The notes: generated by a model from the sequence alone, not told the origin. DNA of 64,000 nt from Streptomyces hyderabadensis (GCF_020404845.1 NZ_JAIOJZ010000003.1:124001-188000); one strand, 5' to 3'. Shown: positions 1 to 9,787, counted from the stretch's first letter. A program made the numbers and translations.

Positions 1-665
1 TGCGCCGCATGGGCTGGCAGCAGGGCGAGGACGGCGGCGCCGGCTTCGGTGACGTGCAGCCCCGCTACGTCTTCCAGGTGCCGCTCGCCAACCGCTCCCT
101 GGAAGAGGTCCACAAGAACTTCAACCAGCTGTGGCGCCGCAACATCAAGAAGGCCGAGAAGGCCGGTGTCGAGGTGGTCCAGGGCGGCTACCACGACCTG
201 GAGGAGTGGCAGCGCCTGTACGAGATCACGGCCGTGCGCGACCACTTCCGGCCGCGCCCGCTCTCGTACTTCCAGCGCATGTGGGCGGCCCTCAACAACG
301 AGGACCCCAACCGCATGCGGCTGTACTTCGCCCGGCACAACGGGGTGAACCTGTCGGCGGCGACCATGCTGGTCGTCGGCGGTCACGTCTGGTACTCCTA
401 CGGCGCCTCCGACAACATCGGCCGCGAGGTGAGGCCGTCGAACGCCATGCAGTGGGCCATGCTCCGCGACTCCTACGCGCTGGGCGCCACCGTCTACGAC
501 CTGCGCGGCATCTCCGACTCGCTGGACGAGACCGACCACCTCTTCGGCCTGATCCAGTTCAAGGTGGGTACGGGCGGTCAGGCGGCCGAGTACCTCGGCG
601 AGTGGGACTTCCCGCTGAACAAGCTGCTCCACAAGGCGCTCGACATCTACATGTCGCGCCGCTGA
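1..665 (+). CDS. femX: FemX-like peptidoglycan interpeptide bridge aminoacyltransferase, 5' end missing
   Basis: The frame is open at the left window edge, so only the C-terminal 220 or so residues are present. They resemble the second half of FemA/FemB/FemX proteins, cytoplasmic enzymes that move an amino acid (glycine in Streptomyces) from tRNA onto lipid II. A basic segment (RRNIKKAEKAG), typical of the helical region and its surroundings, precedes the GNAT-like fold containing WYSYGASD and YDLRGISD. The ATG nine bases into the window is internal. It is followed after 61 bases by another wall-related gene on the same strand. The Fem family call is firm; the residue it transfers is inferred from the genus. 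Confidence 0.85.
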   Translation, partial: RRMGWQQGEDGGAGFGDVQPRYVFQVPLANRSLEEVHKNFNQLWRRNIKKAEKAGVEVVQGGYHDLEEWQRLYEITAVRDHFRPRPLSYFQRMWAALNNEDPNRMRLYFARHNGVNLSAATMLVVGGHVWYSYGASDNIGREVRPSNAMQWAMLRDSYALGATVYDLRGISDSLDETDHLFGLIQFKVGTGGQAAEYLGEWDFPLNKLLHKALDIYMSRR

Positions 666-726
666 CCGCACCGCCCATCCCCGATCCGCATCCCTGACAG
701 CCACGAGAAAGGTTCCAGGTCCGGCC

Positions 727-1758
727 ATGGCGCTCACGCTCTACGTCGACACCGCGCGCTGGCGGGCGCACCACAAGCACGTGCAGGAGCAGTTCCCCGG
801 GCTGGTCCCGGTCTGCAAGGGCAACGGCTACGGGTTCGGTCACGAGCGGCTGGCGGAGGAGGCGACCCGGCTGGGCTCGGACGTGCTGGCCGTCGGCACC
901 ACCTACGAGGCCGCCCGCATCAAGGACTTCTTCGGCGGCGACCTGCTGGTCCTGACGCCGTACCGGCGCGGCGAGGAACCCGTGCCGCTGCCCGACCGGG
1001 TCGTGCGCTCGGTGTCCTCCATCGACGGCGTGTACGGCCTGGTGGGCGCGCGCGTGGTCATCGAGGTGATGTCCTCGATGAAGCGGCACGGCATCAGCGA
1101 GCAGGACCTGCCGCAGCTGCACGCCGCCATAGAGAACGTCCGGCTGGAGGGCTTCGCCATCCACCTGCCGCTGGACCGCACCGACGGCTCGGACGCCGTC
1201 GAGGAGGTCATCGGCTGGATGGACCGGCTGCGCGCGGCCCGGCTGCCGCTGCACACCATGTTCGTCAGCCACCTCAAGGCCGACGAGCTGGCCCGGCTCC
1301 AGCAGCAGTTCCCGCAGACCCGCTTCCGTGCCCGGATCGGCACCCGGCTGTGGCTGGGGGACCACGAGGCCACCGAGTACCGCGGCGCGGTCCTGGACGT
1401 CACGCGCGTCGCCAAGGGCGAGCGGTTCGGCTACCGGCAGCAGAAGGCGGCCTCGGACGGTTTCCTGGTGGTCGTGGCGGGCGGTACGTCCCACGGAGTG
1501 GGGCTGGAGGCCCCGAAGGCGCTGCACGGCGTCATGCCGCGCGCCAAGGGTGTCGCCCGGGCCGGCCTCGCCACGGTGAACCGGAACCTCTCGCCGTTCG
1601 TCTGGAGCGGCAAGCAGCGCTGGTTCGCGGAGCCGCCGCACATGCAGGTGTCGATCCTGTTCGTTCCCTCGGACGCGTCGGAGCCCCAGGTGGGTGACGA
1701 GCTGGTGGCCCATCTGCGGCACACCACCACGCAGTTCGACCGCATCCTCGATCGCTAG
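727..1758 (+). CDS. PLP-dependent alanine racemase-like protein (N-terminal barrel domain)
   Basis: A 343-residue protein with the alanine racemase N-terminal TIM-barrel fold. VCKGNGYGFGH near residue 35 matches the PLP-lysine motif of racemases (VKANAYGHG type). The length is close to a full Alr, but the C-terminal part diverges and I cannot point to the second catalytic tyrosine. A genuine Ala racemase, or a related amino-acid racemase or PLP protein, are both possible. The ATG follows an AGAAAGG ribosome site by about 14 bases. It follows femX on the same strand, so a wall-precursor role is likely, but the substrate is not shown by the sequence. Confidence 0.75.
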   Translation: MALTLYVDTARWRAHHKHVQEQFPGLVPVCKGNGYGFGHERLAEEATRLGSDVLAVGTTYEAARIKDFFGGDLLVLTPYRRGEEPVPLPDRVVRSVSSIDGVYGLVGARVVIEVMSSMKRHGISEQDLPQLHAAIENVRLEGFAIHLPLDRTDGSDAVEEVIGWMDRLRAARLPLHTMFVSHLKADELARLQQQFPQTRFRARIGTRLWLGDHEATEYRGAVLDVTRVAKGERFGYRQQKAASDGFLVVVAGGTSHGVGLEAPKALHGVMPRAKGVARAGLATVNRNLSPFVWSGKQRWFAEPPHMQVSILFVPSDASEPQVGDELVAHLRHTTTQFDRILDR

Positions 1759-1783
1759 CGAGCGGGCGTACCCGCACCGTGAG

Positions 1784-1825
1784 AAGGCCGTACACGAGGT
1801 CTTCGTGATCCTCGTGTACGGCCTT
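1784..1825. terminator. Bidirectional hairpin terminator
   Basis: A perfect 16-bp stem (AAGGCCGTACACGAGG pairing with its complement) closes a 10-base loop. It lies between the convergent ends of the racemase-like gene and the GT87-type gene, and can serve both. Confidence 0.85.
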
Positions 1826-1837
1826 TCACGCGTTCAC

Positions 1838-3337
1838 TCAGAGCGAACCGTTCGGTTGACGGCCCTTGCCCCAGTGCACCTGAGGCCCTTCGAAGTGGGC
1901 AGCGGGCTGCTCGGTCCGAGCCGCGGGTCCCAGGACGAAGACGTCCTCAGCACCGTCCAGCACTCCGCCCGACGGGTCGTCGTCGCCCGTCCGCCGGACG
2001 GGGTCCCGGTCCGGCATCAGGATGTCGCGCACCACCATGGCGCAGAGGAACAGCGTTCCCAGCAGGTGCAGGCCGATGGCCCAGTGGTAGCCGTCCGTCG
2101 GCAGCCCCTTGTGGGCGTCGCCGCTGGTCGTGTAGGCGAGGTACATCCAGATGCCGAGGAAGTACGCCACCTCGCACGCCTGCCAGATCAGGAAGTCCCG
2201 CCACTTCGGCCGGGCCAGCGCGGCCAGCGGCACCAGCCAGAGCACGTACTGCGGTGAGTAGACCTTGTTGGTGAGGATGAACGCCGCGACGATCAGGAAG
2301 GCGAGCTGCGCGAACCGCGGACGCCGGGGCGCGGTCAGCGCGAGTGCCGCCACGGCGCCGCAGCACAGCAGCATGAGAAGCGTGGCGAGGGTGTTGACGG
2401 TCTCGGTAGTGAGCGGGTCCTCGGAGTTCTGCCCCAGGATCAGCCAGAACGAGCCGAAGTCCACGCCGCGCTCCTGACTGAACGTGTAGAACTTCGACCA
2501 GCCGTCGAACGCGTAGAGCATCACCGGCAGGTTCACCACGAGCCAGGCGCCTGCCGCGCCGCCCAGCGCCGTTCCGAACGCTCGCCACTTGCCCGCACGC
2601 CAGCACAGGACGAGCAGGGGGCCGAGGATCAGGAACGGGTAGAGCTTGGCGGCCGTGGCGAGGCCCAGCAGCACGCCGAAGGCCAGCGGACGCTCCCGGG
2701 ACCACATGAGGACGGCGGCGGCCGTCAGGGCGACCGCCAGCAGGTCCCAGTTGACGGTGGCGGTCAGTGCGAAGGCGGGGGCCAGGGCGACCAGCAGACC
2801 GTCCCAGGGGCGCCGGGTGTGGGTGCGGGTCACGCAGACGGCGATGACGGCCGCACAGACCATGAGCATCCCGGCGTTGACCATCCAGTACCACTGCTCC
2901 TGGTCCTGGATGGTGCCGCTGCCCGGCGTGAGCCAGGACGCGACCTCCATGAACAGGCCGGTCAGCACGGGGTACTCCAGGTACTCCATGTCCCCGGGGA
3001 GCCTGTCGAAGTACGGCACGAGCCCGTCGGCGAACCCGCGGCCCTGGTAGAGGTGCGGGATGTCCGAGTAGCACGCGTGCGTGTACTGGGAGCTGGCTCC
3101 GAAGAACCACGCGCCGTTGTAGCAGGGTGCCTTCTGGACCAGTCCTAGGGCGAACATGCCGATCGCCACGAGCGCGATCACCCGCACGGGGGTCCACCAG
3201 GACGTGCCGAGCAGGGCACGTCGGCCCAGCGGGCCGCCGATCAGCTCGCTGCCGGCTGCGGCGACCGGGTCTTCCCTGGTCGGCCGCACCGGGTCCGGCT
3301 CGTGCACGCTCGCTGGCGTCGATTCTGCACTGGGCAT
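1838..3337 (-). CDS. Polytopic membrane glycosyltransferase, GT87/DUF2029 type
   Basis: About 499 residues with many hydrophobic helices (for example VIALVAIGMFALGLV and LAFLIVAAFILTNKV). This is the pattern of GT-C enzymes that use polyprenyl-phosphate sugars, in actinobacteria mostly mannose, on the outer membrane face. The segment LLGLATAAKLYPFLILGPL is typical of GT87 proteins. I chose the ATG at 3337 because an AGGA site lies eight bases upstream; an in-frame start at 3370 has no better signal. Two parS sites lie 70-110 bases upstream, between this gene and the penicillin-binding protein gene, both transcribed leftwards. Acceptor and donor are unknown. Confidence 0.75.
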   Translation of the reverse strand: MPSAESTPASVHEPDPVRPTREDPVAAAGSELIGGPLGRRALLGTSWWTPVRVIALVAIGMFALGLVQKAPCYNGAWFFGASSQYTHACYSDIPHLYQGRGFADGLVPYFDRLPGDMEYLEYPVLTGLFMEVASWLTPGSGTIQDQEQWYWMVNAGMLMVCAAVIAVCVTRTHTRRPWDGLLVALAPAFALTATVNWDLLAVALTAAAVLMWSRERPLAFGVLLGLATAAKLYPFLILGPLLVLCWRAGKWRAFGTALGGAAGAWLVVNLPVMLYAFDGWSKFYTFSQERGVDFGSFWLILGQNSEDPLTTETVNTLATLLMLLCCGAVAALALTAPRRPRFAQLAFLIVAAFILTNKVYSPQYVLWLVPLAALARPKWRDFLIWQACEVAYFLGIWMYLAYTTSGDAHKGLPTDGYHWAIGLHLLGTLFLCAMVVRDILMPDRDPVRRTGDDDPSGGVLDGAEDVFVLGPAARTEQPAAHFEGPQVHWGKGRQPNGSL

Positions 3338-3408
3338 GGGGCACATCCTGCCGTACGCGCCTGAGAACACGCCGGGGCCGCCGCACCCTCATGGCTGCGG
3401 CGGCCCCT

Positions 3409-3422
3409 GTTTCACGTGAAAC
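3409..3422. other. parS site 1
   Basis: Exact 14-bp palindrome GTTTCACGTGAAAC, the Streptomyces ParB centromere site. It is paired with a second copy 22 bp away, the only doublet in the window. Confidence 0.95.
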
Positions 3423-3430
3423 ATGCGGGT

Positions 3431-3444
3431 GTTTCACGTGAAAC
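3431..3444. other. parS site 2
   Basis: Exact GTTTCACGTGAAAC, 22 bp (about two helical turns) from site 1, so the two sites lie on the same face of the DNA. Confidence 0.95.
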
Positions 3445-3470
3445 ACCCATTCTCGGCGACTCCGTTCCGG

Positions 3471-6167
3471 CTAGCCGTTCGACCCCAAGATGGAGTTCCC
3501 ACGGCTGTTTCCGTTGTTGTCGCCCTCTCCCTCCGTCGCGGTGGCCGATGGTGAAGGCGATTCGCTGCCCTCCGAGCCGCCTGGGCCGTTGCCGCCGGAG
3601 CCGTTGCCGGCATTGCTCCCGTCGTCGCAGGTCCAGTCCCAGGGATTGCACGTCTCAGTGACGGAAGGCGAGGGGCTGGTCCCCGTGTCGCTGGGCGACG
3701 GAGACGGCGACGGGGTGACCTCTTCGGTCTCGGAAGCGGAGGGCGAGGGAGAGGGCGTCGGGGTCGGCGACGGGGCGTCGTTGACGACCTCGCCGATGGG
3801 CTCCGGCTCCGGGAACTTCTCCGCCTTCATGCCCTTGACCGCGTCCGACATGTAGTCCTGCCAGATCGTGGACGGGAAGGAGGCACCGTGGATCTTCTTC
3901 TCGCCACCCGTTCCGTACATCTCCAGGAACGTACGGTCCTTGATGGACTCGTCGTCCGGGTAGCGGTACATGCTGATCGCCGTCGACAGCTGCGGGGTGT
4001 AGCCGACGAACCAGGCGGACTTGTTGCCGTCGGTGGTACCGGTCTTGCCGGCCACCTCGCGGCCGGGCAGCCGGGCGTTCTTACCCGTTCCTTCGTCGAC
4101 GACGGTCTTCAGGACGTCCGTGACGTTGTCCGCGACCTTCGCGGTGAAAGCCTGCTTCTCCTCCACCTTGTGGGTGTAGATCGTGCCGTCCTTGTTCGTC
4201 ACCTTCGTGACGGAGTACGGCTCGCGCTGCTTGCCGCTGTCCGCGAAGGTGGCGTACGCGCCCGCCATGCGGATCGCGCTCGGATCCGAGACACCGATGG
4301 AGAAGGACGGGTAGCCGGAGCCCGCCAGGCTGTCCTCCAGGAGCCCCGCGTCGACGGCGGACTCCTTCACCTTGTCCAGGCCGACGTCCATGCCGAGCTG
4401 GACGAAGGCGGAGTTCACCGACTCCCGCATCGCCTCACGGAGGTCGATCTTGTAGTCCGGCGGCTCACCGACCGAGTCCTGACCGTCATTCTCCTGACGC
4501 CACTGCTCGCCCTTCTCGTTCTCCCAGACGGACCCGTCGTAATTATTGATCTTGAGGTTGTTCTTGCCGCTGTAGAGGCTCTTCGGGGAGACGACGGTAC
4601 GCGCGTCCTGCGGCTGCACCTCACCGAGGTCCGGGTCGCGCACACCCCACTTCATCGCCGCCGCGAGCACGAAGGGCTTGAACGTCGAACCGACCTGGGC
4701 ACCGGTCACGTCGGCGTTGTTGGTGAAGTGCTTGGTGGCGTCCTCACCGCCGTAGATGGCCCTGATGGCCCCGGTCTGGGTGTCGACCGACGCTCCGCCG
4801 AACTGGACGTGGGTGTCCGTCTCGGGGCGCTTCTTCGGGTCGATGTTCTCCTTGTAGACCTTCTGGACCGCCTTCTCCATCTCCTCGACCTTCTTCTTGT
4901 CGAAGGTCGTGTAGATCGAGTAGCCGCCCTTCTCCAGCTGCTGCTCCGTCACCGCCCCGCTCCTGACCACGGAGGCCTGGGCAAGCCGGACGAGGTAGCC
5001 GATCTGGCCGCCCAGCTTCGCGTTGGACTGCGGGTTCTGCGTGGTGGGGAGTTCGGTGTACTTGGCCCGCTCCGCCTGGCTCAGATGCCCGTACTCCACC
5101 ATCTTGTCGAGGGTGTCCTGCATCTGGGAGAGGGCACGCTTCTTGTTGGCCTTGGGCGTGGCCGCCGGGTCGATCGCGATGGAGCCCGCCGGGTCGTAGT
5201 AGGTGGCGCCCTTGAGCACCGCCGACAGGAAGGCGCACTGACCGGGGTTGAGGTCGACGGCGTCGACGTTGAAGTACGCCCGGGCGGCCGCCTGGATGCC
5301 GTAGGCGCCGCGGCCGTAGTAGGCGGAGTTCAGGTACCCCTCGAGGATGTCGTCCTTGGAGACGTCGGTGCCGACCTTGATCGAGACGAAGATCTCCTTG
5401 ACCTTGCGGGAGATCGTCTGAGACTGGTCGTTGAGCATCGCGTTCTTCACGTACTGCTGGGTGATGGTGGAGCCACCCTGTGTCTCACCGCCCTTGGCCA
5501 TGTTGAACACGGCCCGGGCGATGCCCTTGGGGTCGATGCCGCTGTCGGAGTAGAACGTCTTGTTCTCCTGCGAGATGACGGCGTTGCGCATCGCCTTGGG
5601 GATCTGCGAGAGATTGACGCTCTGCCGGTTGCGGTCGCCTCCCGTGGCCACCATCTGGGTGTTGTCGGCCCAGTAGTAGACGTTGTTCTGCGCCGTCGCG
5701 CTCTCGTCGATGACGGGCACGCTCACCATCGCGTAGGCGAGGCCCGCGGCGCCGACCAGACAGCCGAAGAAGGCGATGCACAGGCCGGAGACGAGTCTCC
5801 AGGACGGCACCCAGCGGTGCCACCCGTCCTTGCCCCGGCGCGGGTAGTCGATCATCCGCTTCTTGCCGGGCGCCGCGGCACGTCCTCGTCCGGGCCCGGA
5901 CGAGCCGCCGGGGGCTGCGCGCCGGCCACCACGGCCCGGTTCGGCCGCTCTGCGGCGACCACCCCCGCTCCGCTGTGCCGCGCGCCGGGCCTCGGCACGG
6001 CTCCCGTATGCACGCTGCTCGTCGTCCGGACCGTACGAGCCGGACGGAGACCCTGTGGCGCCTCGCGGTGCCGCACGGCGGCCGGAGGACGAGCCGGACT
6101 GACCGCGTCGGGCCGCGGCACGTCCGCCTCCCTGCGGCTGCGGCGGTTTGCGACGGTGCTCGCTCAT
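3471..6167 (-). CDS. Class A penicillin-binding protein (glycosyltransferase plus transpeptidase)
   Basis: An 898-residue bifunctional wall polymerase. Residues 1-120 are basic, Gly/Arg-rich and cytoplasmic, and a membrane anchor spans about 124-148. The GT51 domain has catalytic Glu201 in QENKTFY, GGSTITQQYVKN and LEGYLNSAYYGRGAYG. The transpeptidase has STFK (active serine), SVN and KTGTT. A Ser/Pro/Thr tail containing CNPWDWTCDDG ends the protein. I placed the start at 6167 (GAGGAG ten bases upstream) rather than 6263, whose upstream leader is unlike protein. It is a single-gene unit transcribed leftwards, divergent from padR. Confidence 0.93.
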   Translation of the reverse strand: MSEHRRKPPQPQGGGRAAARRGQSGSSSGRRAAPRGATGSPSGSYGPDDEQRAYGSRAEARRAAQRSGGGRRRAAEPGRGGRRAAPGGSSGPGRGRAAAPGKKRMIDYPRRGKDGWHRWVPSWRLVSGLCIAFFGCLVGAAGLAYAMVSVPVIDESATAQNNVYYWADNTQMVATGGDRNRQSVNLSQIPKAMRNAVISQENKTFYSDSGIDPKGIARAVFNMAKGGETQGGSTITQQYVKNAMLNDQSQTISRKVKEIFVSIKVGTDVSKDDILEGYLNSAYYGRGAYGIQAAARAYFNVDAVDLNPGQCAFLSAVLKGATYYDPAGSIAIDPAATPKANKKRALSQMQDTLDKMVEYGHLSQAERAKYTELPTTQNPQSNAKLGGQIGYLVRLAQASVVRSGAVTEQQLEKGGYSIYTTFDKKKVEEMEKAVQKVYKENIDPKKRPETDTHVQFGGASVDTQTGAIRAIYGGEDATKHFTNNADVTGAQVGSTFKPFVLAAAMKWGVRDPDLGEVQPQDARTVVSPKSLYSGKNNLKINNYDGSVWENEKGEQWRQENDGQDSVGEPPDYKIDLREAMRESVNSAFVQLGMDVGLDKVKESAVDAGLLEDSLAGSGYPSFSIGVSDPSAIRMAGAYATFADSGKQREPYSVTKVTNKDGTIYTHKVEEKQAFTAKVADNVTDVLKTVVDEGTGKNARLPGREVAGKTGTTDGNKSAWFVGYTPQLSTAISMYRYPDDESIKDRTFLEMYGTGGEKKIHGASFPSTIWQDYMSDAVKGMKAEKFPEPEPIGEVVNDAPSPTPTPSPSPSASETEEVTPSPSPSPSDTGTSPSPSVTETCNPWDWTCDDGSNAGNGSGGNGPGGSEGSESPSPSATATEGEGDNNGNSRGNSILGSNG

Positions 6168-6519
6168 CGAACGACTACTCCTCGGGCAGGCGCACCTTTG
6201 CGCGCCTGGTAAAGGCGGCTGGTTTCCGGTCCCCCCGAAGTACGGATGCGGCCCCTTCCGCATTCACCCGTACTGCACCGAGGACAGGGACGCCCCCAGA
6301 CGTCACTCGGTTCCCGGTGGTCTGCATGGCGCACACACTACGCACCGTCAAAACACCCGCGGCCCGAAGTTCACCTCAAATCAGGCAACTTGCTCGCGAT
6401 GAAACCCTGATGTGATCCCGTTCACCAGTTCCCCCCTTGTCGCACGCAGAAGCTCGTTCTATCGTGCTGATGTATCGAGTCGATACATCAGCGCGGCATA
6501 AGGGCGAGAGGAGGCGACG
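6168..6519. other. Divergent promoter region between the PBP gene and padR
   Basis: This 352-base gap contains no convincing gene. Its right part is AT-richer. A candidate rightward promoter (TTGTCG at 6437, 17-bp spacer, TATCGT at 6460) abuts the padR palindrome. I could not single out the leftward promoter. Confidence 0.5.
6466..6492. promoter_or_regulatory. Perfect palindromic operator, probable PadR site
   Basis: Two 13-bp arms, GCTGATGTATCGA and its exact complement, flank one central G. The core ATGTATCGA...TCGATACAT is of the type bound by PadR-family repressors. It lies 27 bases before the padR start and directly after a -10-like TATCGT, so autorepression is likely. Confidence 0.75.
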
Positions 6520-7197
6520 ATGAGCCGGAGATCCGGCATCCTCGAGTTCGCCGTACTCGGCCTGCTCCGCGAGTCCCCGATGCACGGCTACGAGCTGCGT
6601 AAACGGCTCAACACGTCACTGGGTGTGTTCCGGGCGTTCAGCTACGGGACGCTCTATCCCTGCCTCAAGACGCTGGTCGCCAACGGCTGGTTGATCGAGG
6701 AGCCGGGGAACGTCGGCGAGGCCGCCGCTTCCCTCACGGGACGCCGGGCCAAGATCGTCTACCGGTTGACGGCCGACGGCAAGGAACATTTCGAGCAGCT
6801 CCTCTCCCAGACGGGCCCGGACGCGTACGAGGACGAGACCTTCGCCGCTCGCTTCGCGTTCTTCGGCCAGACGTCGCGGGACGTACGCATGCGCGTGCTC
6901 GAGGGCCGGCGCAGCCGGCTGGAGGAGCGCCTGGAGAAGATGCGGGCCTCCCTGGCCCGCACCCGGGAGCGACTCGACGACTACACGCTTGAGCTGCAGC
7001 GCCACGGAATGGAGTCCGTGGAGCGCGAAGTGCGCTGGCTGAACGAGCTCATCGAGAGCGAGCGGGCGGGGCGGGACCTGAGGGGTTCCGCCGCCGAGGG
7101 GACCGCTCAACAGGACACGACATCTGGAGCGACGGGCGGCCTGCCCCGGCCGGGGGACGACCCCCGGCCGGATACGCCCGGCGACACCGCCACGTGA
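6520..7197 (+). CDS. PadR-family transcriptional regulator
   Basis: A 225-residue protein. The winged helix covers residues 1-90 ([36 protein letters not shown]), followed by a helical Vir_act_alpha_C-like region (about 110-180) that dimerises, and a disordered tail. AGGAGG precedes the ATG by six bases. ino1 begins 44 bases downstream on the same strand, so the two are probably co-transcribed from the promoter overlapped by the palindrome at 6466-6492. This suggests, without proving, that PadR controls inositol synthesis. The ligand is unknown. Confidence 0.88.
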   Translation: MSRRSGILEFAVLGLLRESPMHGYELRKRLNTSLGVFRAFSYGTLYPCLKTLVANGWLIEEPGNVGEAAASLTGRRAKIVYRLTADGKEHFEQLLSQTGPDAYEDETFAARFAFFGQTSRDVRMRVLEGRRSRLEERLEKMRASLARTRERLDDYTLELQRHGMESVEREVRWLNELIESERAGRDLRGSAAEGTAQQDTTSGATGGLPRPGDDPRPDTPGDTAT

Positions 7198-7241
7198 GCG
7201 CCCAGTCAGGGCCTCACTCGTACACACAGGGAGCAACCGGA

Positions 7242-8324
7242 ATGGGTTCGGTTCGCGTAGCCATCGTCGGTGTGGGCAACTGCGCCGCATCGCTGGTGCA
7301 GGGCGTCGAGTACTACAAGGACGCCGACCCGGCGTCCAAGGTCCCCGGCCTGATGCACGTCCAGTTCGGCGACTACCACGTCCGTGACATCGAGTTCGTC
7401 GCCGCCTTCGACGTGGACGCCAAGAAGGTCGGCCTGGACCTCGCGGACGCCATCGGCGCCTCCGAGAACAACACCATCAAGATCTGCGACGTGCCGAACA
7501 CCGGCGTCCAGGTCCAGCGCGGCCACACCCACGACGGTCTCGGCAAGTACTACCGCCAGACCATCGAGGAGTCCGCCGAGACGCCGGTCGACATCGTCCA
7601 GGTCCTCAAGGACAAGCAGGTCGACGTGCTCGTCTGCTACCTGCCCGTCGGTTCCGAGGACGCGGCGAAGTACTACGCCCAGTGCGCCATCGACGCCAAG
7701 GTCGCCTTCGTCAACGCCCTCCCGGTCTTCATCGCCGGCACCAAGGAGTGGGCGGACAAGTTCACCGAGGCGGGCGTCCCGATCGTCGGCGACGACATCA
7801 AGTCGCAGGTCGGCGCCACCATCACGCACCGCGTCATGGCGAAGCTGTTCGAGGACCGGGGCGTCGTCCTGGACCGCACGATGCAGCTGAACGTCGGCGG
7901 CAACATGGACTTCAAGAACATGCTCGAGCGCGAGCGCCTGGAGTCCAAGAAGATCTCCAAGACGCAGGCCGTCACCTCCCAGATCCCCGACCGCGACCTG
8001 GGTGCGGACAACGTCCACATCGGCCCGTCCGACTACGTCGCCTGGCTGGACGACCGCAAGTGGGCCTACGTCCGCCTCGAGGGCCGCGCCTTCGGTGACG
8101 TCCCGCTGAACCTGGAGTACAAGCTCGAGGTCTGGGACTCCCCGAACTCGGCCGGTGTCATCATCGACGCGCTGCGCGCCGCGAAGATCGCCAAGGACCG
8201 CGGCATCGGCGGCCCGATCCTGTCGGCGTCGAGCTACTTCATGAAGTCCCCGCCGGTCCAGTACTTCGACGACGAGGCCCGCGCCAACGTCGAGAAGTTC
8301 ATCGCGGGCGAGGTCGAGCGCTGA
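7242..8324 (+). CDS. ino1: Inositol-1-phosphate synthase (myo-inositol-3-phosphate synthase)
   Basis: A 360-residue cytoplasmic enzyme converting glucose 6-phosphate to inositol phosphate with tightly bound NAD. The Rossmann motif [13 protein letters not shown] opens the protein. The actinobacterial-type core follows ([35 protein letters not shown]). The ATG at 7242 has AGGGAG eight bases upstream; the in-frame start at 7194 would overlap padR and add an unrelated leader. The product feeds mycothiol and phosphatidylinositol. It is the second gene after padR and ends before a strong hairpin. Confidence 0.95.
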   Translation: MGSVRVAIVGVGNCAASLVQGVEYYKDADPASKVPGLMHVQFGDYHVRDIEFVAAFDVDAKKVGLDLADAIGASENNTIKICDVPNTGVQVQRGHTHDGLGKYYRQTIEESAETPVDIVQVLKDKQVDVLVCYLPVGSEDAAKYYAQCAIDAKVAFVNALPVFIAGTKEWADKFTEAGVPIVGDDIKSQVGATITHRVMAKLFEDRGVVLDRTMQLNVGGNMDFKNMLERERLESKKISKTQAVTSQIPDRDLGADNVHIGPSDYVAWLDDRKWAYVRLEGRAFGDVPLNLEYKLEVWDSPNSAGVIIDALRAAKIAKDRGIGGPILSASSYFMKSPPVQYFDDEARANVEKFIAGEVER

Positions 8325-8348
8325 GCAGTCGCTGACCCCGCTCTGCCG

Positions 8349-8380
8349 AGGGTCCCCGGGTCGCATGACCCGGGGACCCT
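8349..8380 (+). terminator. Hairpin terminator after ino1
   Basis: A 14-bp perfect stem (AGGGTCCCCGGGTC and its complement) with a GCAT loop, followed by TCCC. It separates ino1 from the MFS gene. Confidence 0.8.
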
Positions 8381-8403
8381 TCCCGTATGTGAGGCTGTGC
8401 CCC

Positions 8404-9666
8404 ATGGCCGTCGTCCGTGACCTGCGCATCCTGCTGCGTCTGAAGGGGTTTCGGCACCTGCTCGCCGTCCGCCTGCTCTCCCAGGGCGCCGACGGCGTCT
8501 ACCAGGTCGCGCTCGCCACGTACGTCGTCTTCTCCCCCGAGAAGCAGACCTCGCCCGCCGCGATCGCCTCCGCGATGGCGGTGCTGCTGCTTCCGTACTC
8601 CCTGGTGGGTCCGTTCGCCGGTGTCCTGCTGGACCGCTGGCGCCGCCGCCAGGTCTTCCTGTACGGCAACCTGCTGCGCGCCGTACTGGCCTCGGTGACC
8701 GCGGTCCTGATGATCGCCTCCGTCCCCGACTGGCTCTTCTACGTCTCGGCCCTCTGCGTCACGGCCGTCAACCGCTTCGTCCTGGCGGGCCTGTCCGCCG
8801 CGCTGCCCCGGGTGGTCGACGCCGAACGCCTGGTGATCGCCAACTCGCTCTCCCCGACCGCCGGCACCCTGGCCGCCACCGCGGGCGGCGGCCTCGCCTT
8901 CGTCGTACGCCTCGTGGTCTCGGACTCCGACGCCGCCGTGGTGCTGCTCGGCGCCGCGCTCTATCTGTGCGGCGCGCTGGCGTCGCTGCGGATCGCCGTG
9001 GAACTGCTCGGCCCGGACCCGGCCCGCGTCCCGCCGCGCTTGGCCTCGGCCCTCACCGGCACCGCACGCGACCTGGTGGCGGGCGTACGCCATCTCGCCG
9101 CACCCGCCCGCCGGGAAGCCGCCTGGGCGCTCGCCGGCATGACGCTGATGCGCTTCTGCTACGGCGCCCTGCTGGTCATGCTGCTGATGCTGTGCCGGTA
9201 CTCCCTGACCTCGGACACGGAGCAGGGACTCGCGCTGCTGGGGCTCGCGCTCGGGGTCTCCGGGGCGGGGTTCTTCGCGGCGGCGGTGGTCACCCCCTGG
9301 GCGGCGGGACGGCTGGGGCCGGGTCGCTGGATGGCCGTCTGCGCGGCGGTCGCCACCGTGCTGGTGCCGGCGCTGGGCCTGCCGTTCGCCACGGGGCCGC
9401 TGCTCGCCGCCGCGTTCGTGCTGGGCCTGACGACCCAGGGGGCGAAGATCGCGACCGACACGGTGGTGCAGTCCTCGGTCGACGACACCTTCCGGGGCCG
9501 GATCTTCTCGGTCTACGACGTGCTGTTCAACGTGGCCTTCGTCGGCGCGGCCGGGGTGGCCGCGCTCATGCTGCCGCCCGACGGCCGGTCGGTACCGCTG
9601 GTCGTGACGGTCTCCGCAATCTACGGAGTGGTTGCGGCAGCTATGGCCCGGTTTGAGAGCCGGTAA
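8404..9666 (+). CDS. MFS transporter
   Basis: About 420 residues with roughly twelve hydrophobic segments, including AMAVLLLPYSLVGPFAGVLLDRWRRRQV, which carries an MFS motif-A-like loop (GVLLDRWRRR). It resembles the MFS_3 (enterobactin-exporter-like) group. I start it at 8404, because the upstream in-frame start at 8365 lies inside the ino1 terminator; GTGAGG precedes the chosen ATG. Nothing shows the substrate. The usual neighbour order in Streptomyces has an MFS gene here. Confidence 0.85.
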   Translation: MAVVRDLRILLRLKGFRHLLAVRLLSQGADGVYQVALATYVVFSPEKQTSPAAIASAMAVLLLPYSLVGPFAGVLLDRWRRRQVFLYGNLLRAVLASVTAVLMIASVPDWLFYVSALCVTAVNRFVLAGLSAALPRVVDAERLVIANSLSPTAGTLAATAGGGLAFVVRLVVSDSDAAVVLLGAALYLCGALASLRIAVELLGPDPARVPPRLASALTGTARDLVAGVRHLAAPARREAAWALAGMTLMRFCYGALLVMLLMLCRYSLTSDTEQGLALLGLALGVSGAGFFAAAVVTPWAAGRLGPGRWMAVCAAVATVLVPALGLPFATGPLLAAAFVLGLTTQGAKIATDTVVQSSVDDTFRGRIFSVYDVLFNVAFVGAAGVAALMLPPDGRSVPLVVTVSAIYGVVAAAMARFESR

Positions 9667-9684
9667 GTGTCACATCAGTGACAC
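9667..9684 (+). terminator. Short inverted repeat directly after the MFS stop codon
   Basis: GTGTCAC and its complement flank ATCA. It could be a weak terminator or a protein site in front of the next gene; there is no T-run. Confidence 0.35.
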
Positions 9685-9787
9685 AGAGCCTCACCGGACT
9701 ACAGAGTTGTCAGTGGGACCCGGTAGCTTACGTGCGTCTTATCTCGCGGCATGTCCGCGACACGCACCTATTCCAGGGGGACCCCCA

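Noticed and set aside
7194..7241. Longer N-terminus for inositol phosphate synthase
   Set aside because: It overlaps padR and precedes the Rossmann start by unrelated residues, while ATG 7242 has a good ribosome site and family fit.
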